The translations under genes were made by a program, and so were the position numbers. The notes under the pieces are model-generated. The model saw only the letters and a program-made list of their open reading frames with translations, did not search any database and was not told where the DNA came from. Below, in pieces: positions 1 through 11,998 of a stretch of DNA of 64,000 nt (the first letter of the stretch is position 1; each line of letters begins with the position of its first letter). The stretch lies in the NCBI GenBank assembly GCA_944470555.2, contig OX104130.1:51121491-51185490 (forward strand). Reading direction: 5' to 3'. The DNA comes from Heterobilharzia americana. Its lineage: Eukaryota > Platyhelminthes > Trematoda > Strigeidida > Schistosomatidae.

Positions 1-660
1 GGTGGTCAGAACACTGATAAACAGATAATCAAAAGGTAAATAAACAAAGATTTACCTCAAATATCAATGATTCATTTTTTTAGAACCGCTTAGGAGAATA
101 AGCAGAAGAGTCCATTTTCAAATATACGAACCCATTTCTTAGAGGTTATCTCATATCGATACACTAATCCTCAAAATTACCACCTGAACCCTGTTGATTG
201 GAACTAATTCTGCTTAGCTGAGCACGTCACATACTTGTATATCTTGTTGGTTCATAATACTTACATCTGAAACCTCCATGGTGGCTAACACTCAAAACAT
301 TTTACCTTGTAATTGTATGGGGGAAAAAAATCTTTAACTGTGAGTTATTAAAATGAATTTTCTAGTTTGTAAATAGATCGCAGAATTATCATTCTGGTGA
401 AATATACTGCCTAAGATGACGAAAAGAATCGAGAGTAATATCAGAAATTTTGTCTGAGATGTTGGCTTGGCCAAAACAGCTGATGGATATCTTCAAACTG
501 TTAAATTCCTTAATTTGCAGTAGAAATAAATTTTTTTCAATTCTTAGTAGCCTTAGTTAATCAGATTTAGTCACCAATCTAGGGGTATTTATCATGTGTC
601 AGGTTTTAGCTAAGTGGATGTAACAACCTAATATTTTAAGTGTATTCATCGTTCATTAAT
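1..660. other. AT-rich stretch, no gene seen
   Basis: No open frame with protein-like composition, no recognisable repeat and no RNA gene were seen. It may be intronic or intergenic. Confidence 0.5.
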
Positions 661-665
661 ATCAA

Positions 666-790
666 CCAGAGAACTATTGAAAGTCCAGAAGCGTTTGTTG
701 TCTGTTTCGAACTAGCCTGAAACTCTTCAGGAGTGTGTACTGTTGAGGCTGCTCAAAATCAAAAGGAAGCTTGTTGGATCTCAGGGCACG
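666..790 (-). repeat. SINE 3'-part with hammerhead-like core, degenerate
   Basis: On the minus strand a block CTGAAGAG followed by a short spacer and CGAAAC matches in order the hammerhead part of the better copies at 6465 and 12590. The tRNA-like head is not recognisable. The variable base in CUGANGA is A here, which is allowed in the consensus. The similarity to the other copies is partial, so the assignment is tentative. Confidence 0.35.
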
Positions 791-799
791 CCCAACTCA

Positions 800-1374
800 T
801 AAGGTTTCAAAAACATCAATCTAAGAAATATTAACAGTTAGCAGTGGATAGCTGTACAGTTTATAAATTTGATGAAATAAATTAGCACAAAGTATTCCAG
901 ATAGATCTCTCTAAATCGCCATAACTTGTGATTTTTATGACCCATCAAGTCACTTTTGAAAATGAATACACATCAGTCAAAATGATTAGTTGTTGCACTT
1001 TCATGAATAGCAGAAGTTACAGATACGAAGCACTGGATTCAAATATAATACTGTGGGATCTAGAAATCCTAGGTTAGATCTTCCATAGAATGATGAGTGC
1101 ACATTGCTACTGAGTCACAAAATTTGAATGAAATAAATATTACTTGCTTTTTTACTCTCAGTAATTCGATAGGTGATATCACTGTCATAGATAGTATCAA
1201 ATCAATCAGTGTACCACAAATCGAATACCTGAACAGCTAAATGTCTTAAAGTAGCTTTATACGGAAGCTTAACACACGAAAATATTTCTCCAGGCAGAGA
1301 AACGACATGTTAATGGGATCAACCCTAGTACCCCTCTTAGCTAACAGATTTATGGTAAACATAAAGACACATCC
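800..1374. other. AT-rich stretch, no gene seen
   Basis: No supported coding or repeat feature. It precedes the possible exons at 1376 and 1623, so it could be intron or upstream sequence of that gene. Confidence 0.4.
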
Positions 1375-1375
1375 T

Positions 1376-1566
1376 TGTCAAAAATAGCCAATGGGCTTCA
1401 TATATACAAAAGATATTCACATTGCGTTATTATTTGGGATGAATACCTGCTTCGAACTTTCAGTAGTACTCATCTCTATATCAACTTTACTGTAAAAGCA
1501 GAGCCAGACTGGAAATTATGCTGCTTTGATGTCCAGATTCAGTTCAAAGATGACAATTCAGTTTAG
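1376..1566 (+). CDS. possible internal exon, unknown protein
   Basis: An open frame of about 60 codons with protein-like composition (stretches such as KRYSHCVIIWDEYLLRTF and VKAEPDWKLCCFDVQIQF) but no natural ATG start. It ends at a stop overlapping a weak donor-like GTTTAG. A 56-bp gap, the size of the tiny introns common at schistosome gene 5' ends, separates it from the next candidate exon; however, the simplest join does not keep the reading frame. I do not recognise the protein. It could be a chance open frame. Confidence 0.2.
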
Positions 1567-1622
1567 AAAACTATTTATATACAGCACTGCACTGCATAAT
1601 TTTAAAAGTTGTCATCTTAAAC

Positions 1623-1988
1623 AGGAATAAGAATCTTGTCAACTTATTGCTGTCGAGAAAAAATCTCACACAGAATACCGTTGGTGCTACTGGAAGTGGA
1701 TACTCACTGGAATTTATGGATAAAATTTTAGAACAGAAACCCATAGTGGGATGCACAAAAATTCCTCTGAGAAAGAGTTTACTACTAAACCTTGAACTGA
1801 AAGGTGATGATGTGATTCCTACGAAAGTCACTATCAGAAACCATAAGCAGGAATTTTTGTCGCCAATCTCAAATCCACATTCAATTACCAGAAACTCAGC
1901 TGCAGCTCAAGCTGCATCAATGAACCAGATCTGTTTACTTGCTTCCGTGGGGCCGAGTGCATCTGCAGCTCCATTCACCGGCTTGTAA
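1623..1988 (+). CDS. probable internal exon, unknown protein
   Basis: The frame is open from an acceptor-like ...CTTAAACAG at 1622 to a stop at 1988, about 120 codons. The composition is that of a real, partly disordered protein: a charged first half (SLEFMDKILEQKPIVG, then a Lys/Leu-rich run) and an Ala/Ser/Pro-rich end (SAAAQAASMNQICLLASVG). No ATG fits an initiator, so I read it as an internal exon; a weak donor (CTT|GTAAAA) lies just before the stop. No domain is recognised. The overlapping minus-strand frame is less protein-like. RTE copy A begins about 560 bp downstream and would be intronic if this exon is real. Confidence 0.35.
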   Translation, partial: RNKNLVNLLLSRKNLTQNTVGATGSGYSLEFMDKILEQKPIVGCTKIPLRKSLLLNLELKGDDVIPTKVTIRNHKQEFLSPISNPHSITRNSAAAQAASMNQICLLASVGPSASAAPFTGL

Positions 1989-2545
1989 AAGGCAATGGGA
2001 TGAACAACTACACATAACCAAGTTACTGAAAAAAATATTAGGATGTTGTTTGGTTAGAGGTTTTCACTTTTCTGTTTAATTGCACAATCCTATACATAAA
2101 TTCTTTTGACACAGATCTTAACAATTTTACTTATTTCTGAGTAATCACTTATACAGTCAGTTTTCTTTGAGTAAGTGTTCCTATCTCCATTGAGTATGAG
2201 ATTACATTCAATATATCATTAAAGTGTAATTTACCTATTTCTCAATATGTCTTCCTTTCTCCTCCACTTCAAGATAGTTGAGAACGAGCAGATTTAGAGA
2301 TGGCTTTGTTGAATATAATGTTACACAGCTTATTAGAAACGGTCGTCGGTATAGTTAATCTTAAAGTGTGTAAGGTAATATTCTTCTCCTAGTGTAACTT
2401 CAGTTCCTTTAACCTGCATATGTACTTTGATTCAACGTGAATCTTTATATTTGAATTTCTATATATAACTATGGATTTCCTCCATTCAATTCAATAAACA
2501 TTTGATAACGCCTGCATATTATGATCATTATTAATATATTATAAG
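1989..2545. other. AT-rich stretch, no gene seen
   Basis: Nothing recognisable between the candidate exon and the 3' end of RTE copy A. Confidence 0.45.
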
Positions 2546-3525
2546 CCCCTTGAGTTCCTAGTGGAGCATCAGGATACAGTAGCATGCTTCCATTCCACTC
2601 TGTTCTCTCCAGTCTTTTAAACATGGATACACCACTGCCCACAACATCTCATTTCCTCAGCACATCATCTCCTCCATGTCACACACCGACGCTCAACTCG
2701 TCGTCTCCCCTTTCAGTCTCCCTCAACACCGTCACCTGACGCGTCATGTCCCAAAACCGCCTCCTCACTGTATACACAATCCATCTCAACTTCCTTCTAC
2801 ATATTTGTTGCACGACAGCTTCCCGGTTGGTTCGTCACCAGACACAGTTACCTGTTGCTTATTCCTCTCATTCTGGACATCCATCTCACCTTCAGTATCA
2901 TCGAGCCAGCGTAGACAGCTATTGATGAATGTCTGCAGTTTGTTGGAAATACCTTTCGTAACGCGCCAAGTCTATGAACAATACAGCGGCACTGACATCA
3001 CTGAATTGGTGTTGAGAATGCGGATATGGTTGACGCCTTATGCTGAGTTGAGTGCAGTATGATAGATCTCCACACCGATTTCAGATTAGTGAAAGCCTAT
3101 CATGTTGTCTTGCTGATCGTGGCATTGACGTCGTCATCTGTGCCGCCTGTAGTTGAAAAGATGCTGTCTTGCCTTGGTAGGTGAGAGAGACTACTTCCTT
3201 CCGGTTTATCCCGTTGGTGTTGATTGGTGCCTCTTGTTGTTATTGTTGCTGTTGGTGGTGGTGGTGGTTGTGTATCTTCATCACCTCTGTCTTCTCTAAG
3301 TTCAATTGTAGGAATTTCCATCTTCCATCGCTGCCTCACCTCACCTCACCTCTTCTGTCAAATTGTTGGTCTTCACCTGTAGATCCTCGAGTTTGTGTGA
3401 TCAGACATCAGACACAAATCATCATGGTTGGCGAAATCCAAATCTTCTTCTGGGGTCTTTTCATCGGTCCAGTCAACCTATGCCCATCTTGTAACAGCTC
3501 CTCACCGTTTGCTGCATGATCCATT

Positions 3526-3771
3526 TCAGATCAGTTCAGTCAAGTCCAGTTCAGTCCAGTTGGCCACAATCGGGAAGATGATCGGTGATGGTAGACGACA
3601 GCCTTGTCTCACTCCTGTCTTCACTTCAAAGGCATCACTGAGTAGATTTCCATTGTGAATCACTTGGCATGTGGCATCATCATATAGCTGTTGAATGAGC
3701 TTGATAATGATTGGCTGCATTCCGTAGTGTTGAAGCAACTTCTTGATTACTTCTCGGTCGACGCTGTCCAA
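3526..3771 (-). pseudogene. RTE reverse transcriptase palm fragment, copy A
   Basis: Contains MDSVDREVIKKLLQHYG, the region after the first catalytic Asp block, then LIQQLYDDATCQVIHNG and KTGVRQGCRLPSP, which is the substrate-binding block of RTE-type reverse transcriptases. The frame then degrades into VANWTELD before the FADD region. It is defective: the catalytic motif further on has an insertion and the frame is lost. Confidence 0.8.
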
Positions 3772-4344
3772 AGTCTTTTCGAAATCGATGAAGTAGGTGA
3801 AGGGATTCAGTTGGCTGGCATTCTATGCTCTGTTCTTTGATGATGATGATGATGATGATGATGAGTAGTGTAGTGTAGTGTAGCATCGCAATTCGATCCT
3901 CACATGATTTGTTATTCCTGAGACCAGCCAGCTAGGCAGCCAGCAAGCCAGCCAGTTCCGGTCGTCATTGTGTGTGCATAGCATGTTTCAGTCTTTCTCG
4001 GATAATGTGGCATAATATTTTGCTTGTGGTGGACAGCAGCATGATTCCTCGTTAGTTCTTGCAAAGGTTTATGTCTCACTTCCTTGGGAGTTTGACAGGG
4101 TAGCCCTTCTTCTTCTTCTTCCAATCTGCAGGTATCTTCCCTTCCTTCCAAACCTTCAGCAATAGTGGTGTGCCTTGCTCTGCTCTCAATGATTCTGTGG
4201 GAATTCCATATCATCCTCCTGTTTTCCCGCATTTCAGTAGCCTAATGCATTTCAGGACTTCTGCTTTTGTCAGAGGGCCTGTGCACACTGGTAGTTCTGT
4301 GGCTGCTGGTGATATTTCTAGAGGAAGTGGAGGTGGTGGTCGAT

Positions 4345-4698
4345 TCAAGAGCTTTCGAAGTGGTCAGCCCATCGTTTCCTTTGTTTCTCTTCCTTGGTAA
4401 TCACACTTCCTTCACTATCTTTCATTGGTTTCGTCTGTGTTGATCTCTTCCAGGATAGTAACCTGGTCATTTGATACAACGTTGTCAGATCTCTGTCTCT
4501 CCTACATGCAGCCTGTTCTTCCTCGCTTGTCAATGTGTTGTAGAATTGTCTCTCTTCCTTTCGTGCACTCTTCTTCACCTGCTTGTACAGTGTTTGTACG
4601 TTGTACTCAGTTCGTCTTTTCTTGCTGCATCCACGCACTGGTTCATCTTCCACTTCACCATCCTCCTCTCCCTGCTCTATCAGCTTCCATGTAGACAT
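4345..4698 (-). pseudogene. RTE linker between endonuclease and RT, copy A
   Basis: An open frame of 117 codons, rich in Lys/Glu/Arg, with the blocks YKQVKKSARKEERQFYNTL and ITKEEKQRKRWADHFE that align with the linker of copy C. The frame 15752-16105 in copy B is identical to it in protein. It stops soon after the WADHF block because of a frameshift. No enzymatic activity is expected from this segment alone. Confidence 0.8.
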
Positions 4699-5105
4699 CC
4701 ATCGAGATTCATTCCCTATCTTCTCTCTTCTTCCTTCCTAATACGCTTATGCAGGTTTCTTTCCACAGAGCAATCAAAGACTTCCAGTGTTCTTCCACAC
4801 AGGTTTCTTTACGGATGTTCCTCAATAACTCCCATTTTGTTTTGATGGCTGACTGATGTGAAGATTTCCTTAGTAGTTTCGTCCTTCAGTTTCCGAGTGT
4901 TGTACTTGAATTGAGGTCTATCACCAACTTCTTTGAAGGCTTTTAACTTGATTTGGAAGGTTCCTTGCACTAGATAGTGAGCGGTCTGATCCTACATCTG
5001 CTCCTCTTCTTGACCTTGTGTCCAAGTAGACTGCGTCTCCATTTTCTTGAGATTGAGATAAACTCGATCTGATTTTTAGTGTGTCCTGGTGTCTGGTGAA
5101 ATCAA

Positions 5106-5542
5106 CTACATGTCACGGTCTTTGTGGATATCCTTGTGCTTTGACACTTTGCCTCCAATCCCCAAATCGTTGAATGCACAGAATTCTGCAAACAATCCTA
5201 CATTCTCATTCATCATTTCACCGAGTGCTTCTCGACCCACGGTTAGTTCTCTTTCTGTGTTGTCCCCTCCCACTTTGACATTCATGTCGCCCATTAGAAT
5301 TTTGATTTCGCCATCTGGGCTAGTGTCTTGTCCAGTACTGATTGCAGTTGTCTGTAGAATTCCTCCTTTTTCTCTTGCTCTGCATTATTTGGAGGCGCGT
5401 AGGATTGAATGAATATGACTTTCTTTGTTTTTGAATTGAACCTTGCTGTCGTGATCCTGAAGGAGATTGGTTCCCACTGTATGACAGCCTTCGATGTTCT
5501 CAGGGACATCATGATAGCCACTCCAAGGCTCAGTGTGCTCAA
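5106..5542 (-). pseudogene. RTE endonuclease (APE-type) remnant, copy A
   Basis: Two abutting frames: 5294-5542 begins with LGVAIMMS and reaches YAPPNNAEQEKKEEFYRQL, and 5106-5294 begins at the metal-site motif GDMN and continues through FAEFCAFNDLGIGG. In the family this domain nicks target DNA to prime reverse transcription. A frameshift separates the halves at the GDMN motif. The aligned part of copy C supports the assignment. Confidence 0.8.
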
Positions 5543-5986
5543 GGTTGTCGTCTAGGTGACAATATCAGAGTAGATTATTGACTCTCCGGTTGACAGTTTA
5601 GAGAGTCCACTTCCATTCCACCAGCTTTCGCAGATTCACAGCCCTTCAATACTACAACTTCTCATCTCTTTTGCAATCTGGGCAGACTTGCTAGGTTCAA
5701 ACATGGTGCGGACATTCCATTTCTTCATTCTCACTTTCGCCTTCATCGAGAGAAGTCACGTCGACCAATTGGCTTCCCGAAGGCTTTCCTCAACCGGCAT
5801 CATTTCTTCTCCCCGATTACAGCAAGAAATAAGTTTGTTTTTATGTTGGATATTTTGTCTGTGCTTTGAAATTTCTGTGGCGGTTGAATAGTTTTTCCGT
5901 GGTGGGGTTGCTAGCCCTGTGCCGAACTTTCTCTCTTTTCTTTGGCTTAGGACCGGCTATTAACCAGTGAACCAGTTAACGGGCGA

Positions 5987-6460
5987 GGTTAACGCGACAT
6001 ATAACATTCATTATTCTATGAATACCTTACTGTGTAGCACAAAACTATATCTCAGGATTTACAAAGTTATTCTACTCTTTTAAACCAAACCAACAGTCAC
6101 ATTTCATAACAAGTTTCCAATGTTTGAATAACAACGTTTAGGCTGTTTGACGAGTTATAAGGCAGATATTTATGAAACTTATATAAATTTCAAAAGAATT
6201 ACCGAAACTTTTTCTGATTATACGGTGCATTACTTCATGAGTTCCTTAACCAATGAAAACATAGAGTATCTCGGAGAAGTTTGTTTTTATTTTTCAACTC
6301 TTGACTGCTCTCTACACGATCGTTCTAAACATTATCCGTTTTCGTGATGAGCACGCTACTATCCAGTCACTGAGTTAGAATTTAGAGTTTCATATCGAAA
6401 AAATTGAAGCCGGAGATAAAATTGGATGATAGTATTGTCAAGTTTCTAGTTGACAGAAAC
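5987..6460. other. AT-rich stretch, no gene seen
   Basis: Contains a short open frame at 6147-6347 without recognisable similarity or good splice sites; I do not call it a gene. Confidence 0.4.
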
Positions 6461-6464
6461 TAAC

Positions 6465-6755
6465 CATGAAGAGACATCATTTTGAGAACCACTGAAAACG
6501 TGGGAGCACTGAACAGCTGTTTCGTCCTACTATGGGACTCCTCATAAGTACGCGCCTGCAGCTTCGCCAGTGATCGAACTCATGACCTTCATGTCTCCCA
6601 GTAAACGCATTAACTATTCATCCACTGAGTAGGAGTCCAATGGTTTACCGTCTCTCACCTCTATCAGTTCATGATGTTGCACTACAATTCAATGGTTCTC
6701 CAAGTGATGTCAGTCCATGATTAATACCACCTTAGAAATAAAATCTTCAGTCACC
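6465..6755 (-). repeat. tRNA-related SINE with hammerhead-like core
   Basis: On the minus strand a pol III B-box-like block (GGTCATGAGTTCGATCAC, complement of 6570-6587) is followed by ATGAGGAGTCCCATAGTAGG and then ACGAAACAGC, the hammerhead core region. The same order occurs at 46935-47225 and 12590-12915. The first core block has A in place of the C of CUGANGA, so cleavage is doubtful although the GAAAC block is intact. Confidence 0.65.
6515..6552 (-). ncRNA. hammerhead ribozyme core, probably inactive
   Basis: On the minus strand, TATGAGGAG, a stem II candidate (TCC...GGA) and CGAAAC occur in hammerhead order. The C3 position of the core is changed, so this is a relic embedded in the SINE. 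Confidence 0.4.
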
Positions 6756-6759
6756 TCAA

Positions 6760-7650
6760 ACTGCAGAAACTAGATGGTGTGAGCCGTAGTAGGCCAGACT
6801 AGTGATTAGATAATAACGTATTTGCAGTGATATTTAACAGTTTAGTATGTTATCCCATAAAGACTGTTGGTGTATTCCGCTGAAAAATCAAAAAATGTAC
6901 TCAGTATTCTTCAGCGTACCCCCTCTTCAGTAGTTCACCAGCTGATGTGAATCCATTAGTTTAGTGTCTCTAAATCAAAATACTTTCTGAAAGACATCTG
7001 ATTTTTTAATTTTCCATTTGTATGTCGTTCCTTATAACTTAAAAAGGTGACTCACTACATTTCGATGAAACATTTTCCTTCTTGAACCCTTTTTAAAATC
7101 AATATAACTCAGTAGTTATGCATCTTAAGTTGACAACTTGTTCTATAAAGGTATCAAGGAAACACTGACTTATCAGGTCAGCTTCTTACCTGTTACAGAT
7201 GACAGGATTTCTTCCAACTCATGTTTTCATTCAGATGAAACTGATAATACTAATTTTTGATGTTTTCCTTTGTCTTCATACTTTAATTTTTAAACGTTTA
7301 CACGTCAATTCACCGTTTGCAGAAAAAACAAAAACTCAGTAGCACTAAACATTTCGAACGTTCCTTTTTCATGCTGAAAGATGTTTCGAGTTCTCAGTAT
7401 GGCGACAATCAGCTTCTTAGCTATATTATCAACTTGATTAGGAAATCTTAGTTAACACTAAGCGCTTAACCGACACATCCATTATTATCCGTTGACCGAT
7501 TTACACACTTATTGCAGTAAACACTCATTATATTTTGTAGCTAATCAGTCTTGAAATAGGTTGAAATGGTGCTCCAGATCCCCATGATTTGAATCGGTTC
7601 TTAAATTAAATTCAAATAATTATATGAACTACCATCCAAACATACAATTT
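6760..7650. other. AT-rich stretch, no gene seen
   Basis: No supported feature. Confidence 0.45.
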
Positions 7651-7654
7651 ACTC

Positions 7655-7992
7655 ACGACCTTTCCAGAAATCAAACTCAGAACCTTGATGTTTCATGGCG
7701 AATGCGTTAACCATCCAGTCACTGGCTTCGACTTCAATGGTCTACAGTTGCCGACTTCTATCAATTCGCAATACAGTGCGACTGTCCACGGAGGTCTTCA
7801 GTCGGCATTCTCATCCCTTCCGACTGGTTTACCCCGCAAGTCACAACTTCCTGCAAGAACTTTGTGATATCCATCTCAAACCATATCCCTAATGAGTACT
7901 ACACAGTAACGTACTTTAAGGTTTATGGGAATTTTATTTTCAAGGTAGTATTCATCACTTCAGCTGATATCACTCCGTGATGGATATTGCCT
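7655..7992 (-). repeat. tRNA-related SINE, degenerate
   Basis: Its minus strand aligns over nearly the whole length with the plus strand of 12590-12915: GATGGATATC, a GTGACTTG...GGTAAACCAGTCGG block, then the tRNA-like head with GGTTCTGAGTTTGATT as the decayed B box. Short open frames across it (7685-7892) are by-products of its higher GC and not genes. Confidence 0.65.
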
Positions 7993-8559
7993 TAAAAATA
8001 AAATCTTTCTAAACCTCAAACTAAACTACATTAAGCGACTATCGAAAAGCCATGATTAATAATAATCATAAATCCTATGGTGAAAATCTGCAGTTATAAC
8101 TAAATCAAATAAATGATTTTCTCATTGATTTTGTTTGCTTCTGTTTACTTTTAGTCATTTTTTCCGTCTGTAATTTTTAGATTGCCATAGAAACAACTTG
8201 TGCACCGTTTGAACAGCATTATGATTATCACAACAATAATGAATCCATCCATCATATATGTAAGTCAGTTAGCTTTGTCAAAACAAAATGATTTCAGTTT
8301 CTTTTCACATCGTTCCTTATTTTAATTATTAGCTATAAATTGGAATCAGTGTGTAATAGAATTCACAAGCACACTTGAATAATGAAATCACATGAAAATT
8401 TATATTTTCTTCTCGTTCATCATGAGAAATACCTAGCGGATGAAGATCTACCGGCAATCAACTGAAAACATCGGTTTATCAAGTACAGTGAAAGATTGTT
8501 CATTGGATAGGTCTCATTCAAATGTTGTAACACAACTACAGTGGGTGGAAACTATGAAG

Positions 8560-9150
8560 TGTCACCCGATAAATGGTGAAGCGGTCAATCAAGCTTTCCT
8601 ATTTTATAAAAAAACTACCTGTTTAGCCAAAATCAAAGAAATTATTGAATACAGGAAAACCAAATTGCCTATCAGCTAACCAAATGTATATATTCAAACA
8701 ATCTTCCATATCTTGTGGAGTGAGCGTAAAGATCATCTTAAAAAACTGCTGAGGTAGTCACTTACGGTTTTTCTATTATATGGAAAACTAACTTTTTAGG
8801 TGAAATACCAGAACCTGATTGGTTACCTCGGCAACTTATAGGGTAGCCTTTAAACCCACTCTTCGAATGAGAACACTCCTAATATCAACAAGTTTGATTC
8901 ACGTTTCAAGGATATGACTGAGAAGAAATTAACGTAAATATTATGTAGGTAAAAGTCAATCAGCAATAAAAATAAGGTCGGTAAGCAACTAGTATTATCT
9001 AACTGATGTAAGCTACGTTCGCTTTCTGTCCATTATGATGATATTTGATGATTAATTTAAAGGTCACTCTGAGAACTGCTTTAATGGTCAATAAGGTTCC
9101 TTTATCTTATGAAAAACTACCCTTTCAACCAAAATATAGGTCATTCATTG
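8560..9150. repeat. three diverged copies of a short unit
   Basis: A unit of about 55 bp with the pattern GGTCAAT...CTATTTTAT.AAAAACTACC..TTTAGCC recurs near 8580, 8755 and 9088. A short open frame (8440-8679) overlaps the first unit and is probably chance. Confidence 0.35.
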
Positions 9151-11340
9151 GTCATTTTAGTAGTTTTTAGGTTGGCCTTTAGTATCACTCTGAAATGTCT
9201 GTCTCGAAATTCCTTTTATCGGTTCACATGATGTCATGTAAATAAAGTTAAACAGCTTAGAGGTGAAACTACGGACATTTACTATGCTGAAAGTAATGTT
9301 TTCGTCACAATCACGGATGTTTAGGAAATATTATTGGTATATTTATCATGGTTTTCATTGTATCTCCTTCTTATCATACTTCATTTGACTAGCTGTAAAA
9401 GACCATCATGGCAAAATAAAGTAAGTCAAGCAGGTAAACTTGAAGCAGGTAGAAGGATTGTCATGATAATTCAACCACACGTAATGTATTCTGTTAACGC
9501 TTATGTCATATCCTGGGATTTTAGCTGTGATTGCATGGCCTTATAAATATGGTATAGTTCTTGCACCGTCGACTATACAAATTAGTTCACGGTCATTTAC
9601 TCACATCCTGGCACATATCACTCCTCTACGTATAAGCTCAAAGATCACTAATCTTACAGGTAAGCAATAGCATGTATTTTACTATTTACATTTTCGCAAC
9701 TTGAGGTAGTTTATGCACCAGTAAACCATCCATCCGAAATAACATTTTTTTCTGGTAGCGTTCATGTGCATCGGCTGCCATCAACTGTTCTAGGTCTTTA
9801 TTGAACTAATCTGCTTCGAGCACCCTTAAAACCATTGCTGTTGTTCTTACCAGTTGTCGGGAAAGGTTTGACAACCATTTAACTTCCATGGGCTGAGTTA
9901 CATTTAGATGCTCCTGACTACTCATCTGTGTCGAATGGTCTGTGGCGGGCACGACTGTTAGGTTTCATCTCCAACACTAGTGGGTTTTCATCTGCGCTCA
10001 ACTTCGCACTTTTAAATCCCTGAATATCCTGCATTCTATCCCCAAGAACGTCAAACCCTACCTCCATCCAACCTGTAGAATCTACCACACGTCATTGGTC
10101 TCAGCTAAAATCATTACTTAGGCTAAAGGAATATGGAAATGTTACAGTGAGTTGGTTCATAGATAGAAATGCATTTCTCCGAAGCCTGGTGTCCTAACGA
10201 AACGGAAAGTAAAAGACGATTTGATGAGCATCTAATTAAAAGCCGAATTTATGAAGGAAGCAATTATTCATCAAGGAATTCAAAGGTGTAGATATAAATC
10301 GAAAGCCAGGTATGTTGACTAATAAATGATACAATTTTGCTGAAGAAAACAGTCTGTCTAAGTGTGGCCTTACAGACTTTGATGTCAAAGAGTTCAAACT
10401 TTTGGCACAAATCTGCTAGCCATGCTACGACCGGACAATATCTTTAGTTGGAAAAAACACTGCCAAAAATATTCATTCCACACAGAGGGATGCTTAACTT
10501 CCCTCCAAAGTTATTACTAATAATTTTATCAAGACGGATGACGAAACCTCCCAGATGTAATGTCAAATTTCAGGAAGTTCCGAACAACTACCGTTTAACC
10601 CTAGGCTTAAATTCCCCTCAATTCCTTCAAATTAACAGACATTTTCAGAGGTCTTTGATCGGAAAACTATCAGCAAGTCGATGTTTTGTTTTTACTATTT
10701 CGATTCATGGTTTATTCAGTGTTCTGAAAACTGTAAAAGCACCTAGCGTGAATCATAATTAACGTATATCAACTGTCTTCTTAAAGAATAGACCACTAAA
10801 TATTCATGACTGACCCCAGTGGGAAGACTAAGACTAACAGAAATTCTGATATATACATTTATATATACACACTCAGCTGATGAATCCTGAATAGCCAGAA
10901 AACGGCCTTCGCAGATTATCCTGCTAGCTATTAAAAAGTACATTGAAAGCAAATAAAATTATCCTCAGACTACAATAAACATTGATATTCCATTTGAGAA
11001 CGTCCGACATACATAGTATTTTCAGCAACTGTTAGAAACTACTCAAAATGTGAACGGAAAACAATCCACTGCAGAGAAGTAAGATGTAAGTTGAAATATG
11101 CATTTCTGATATGATAATATTGCAAATGACTTCTAAGCATTTCTTATGCTTATCATATGGTGTTTATGCCTGCTGCACTGAAATTTTAGAGACACCTTAA
11201 ACATTGTTACATAGTAGGTGAACGTCTTTTCTAATGTAAAACTTCCTTTAAGGCCCAAAAGTTTCGACTGGTACTTTTGTTACATGAAAGATAATATTTC
11301 CCTCCAAAACCATTATTAAAATCTATCGCTACTGATACTA
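9151..11340. other. mostly non-coding; GC-richer patch at 9770-10100
   Basis: No gene is supported. The patch at about 9770-10100 is less AT-rich than its surroundings and may be an unidentified repeat. Open frames at 10448-10762 and 10743-10952 overlap on opposite strands and show no recognisable domain. Confidence 0.35.
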
Positions 11341-11364
11341 CCTATTCTTGTCATTATTTCTAGA

Positions 11365-11998
11365 TTCCCGTTTGCCAACAAATATTACCACATCTAGTTC
11401 AGTCATAAATAAAGAACCGCATGGTACTTATCTTGCTCCTTATTATCAGGAACTATATTACCCAGCACTGAAGCCTACCTTTAAAACTATCTTACGGTCA
11501 CAAGGACAAGTAGTTTCAACATCTACATCAAATGATCAATTATTGAATATAAAGACTGACCAAATAAATCTTAACCTCTTACAGAACCCAGTAATAAATG
11601 AAAATACAAAGTTATTCACATTTATTCCATCGAATTCACCAAGCAAACTAAACACAGATAGAGTCATAGGAGTTAACTTCCACCATTCAAGTCCAGTTAT
11701 AGACATTGAGAATATTCATGGTATACAAACGACAAATCCTTCACAAAATTTGAACGAAAATGCAGCAAATAAATCAAGGTCATCAATGAATGATCTGAGC
11801 TCCTGTATAGCAGAAAAAAGCAAACTTCCAGCTGATCATCAACACCTATCTGTGAAAAGTAATAATCTTTTAGTACTGTCGACAATAAATTCAGTGAATG
11901 CTGAGAAACAAACCGGAGGCCTCTTATGGTCAAGAAATGAACAACCTACATGTGTAGAATGTAATAACTTTCGAACTTCAACAAACTCTACACTGTGA
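11365..11998 (+). CDS. probable 3'-terminal coding exon, unknown protein
   Basis: A 210-codon open frame with protein-like composition follows a good splice acceptor (TTCTTGTCATTATTTCTAG ending at 11364). No ATG lies near the start, which fits a last exon rather than a single-exon gene; entry phase is one base from the previous exon. The protein is Ser/Asn/Thr/Leu-rich and probably disordered (for example TTSSSVINKEPHGTYLAPY near the start); Cys pair PTCVECNN near residue 203 stands out. It ends at TGA 11996-11998. No canonical AATAAA is seen in the next 300 bp; AATATA at about 12118 could serve. No family recognised. A minus-strand frame inside it (11697-11933) is a shadow. Confidence 0.45.

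Larger units (their letters stand above)
2546..5986 (-). mobile_element. RTE-clade non-LTR retrotransposon, copy A, near full length, inactive
   Basis: The minus strand reads 5' end (5986) to 3' end (about 2546). The 5' terminus has the same ...GGCGAGGTTA boundary as copies C and D, so the element is nearly complete at about 3.4 kb. In order there are an APE-type endonuclease (5106-5542, motif GDMN), a charged linker (4345-4698) and a reverse transcriptase (3526-3771, motifs DSVDREV and KTGVRQGC). The frame is broken many times. At 3418-3435 the catalytic FADD motif carries two extra codons (reads FANHDD). Local expansions include a GATn run at 3839-3862, a GCCAGCC cluster near 3925-3955 and short CAGTTC/CAGTCC repeats near 3520-3560. 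Flanks (AACGCCTGCATAT left, AACGCGACATAT right) may be a decayed TSD. Confidence 0.9.

Noticed and set aside
4170..4845. Plus-strand open frames across RTE copy A (and the same at 15577-16183 in B)
   Set aside because: They are antisense shadows of the element's minus-strand protein and recur only because the copies are near-identical.
10878..10920. CTGATGAATCC...GAAAAC as a hammerhead
   Set aside because: The bases between the core blocks do not form a stem and there is no surrounding repeat similarity.
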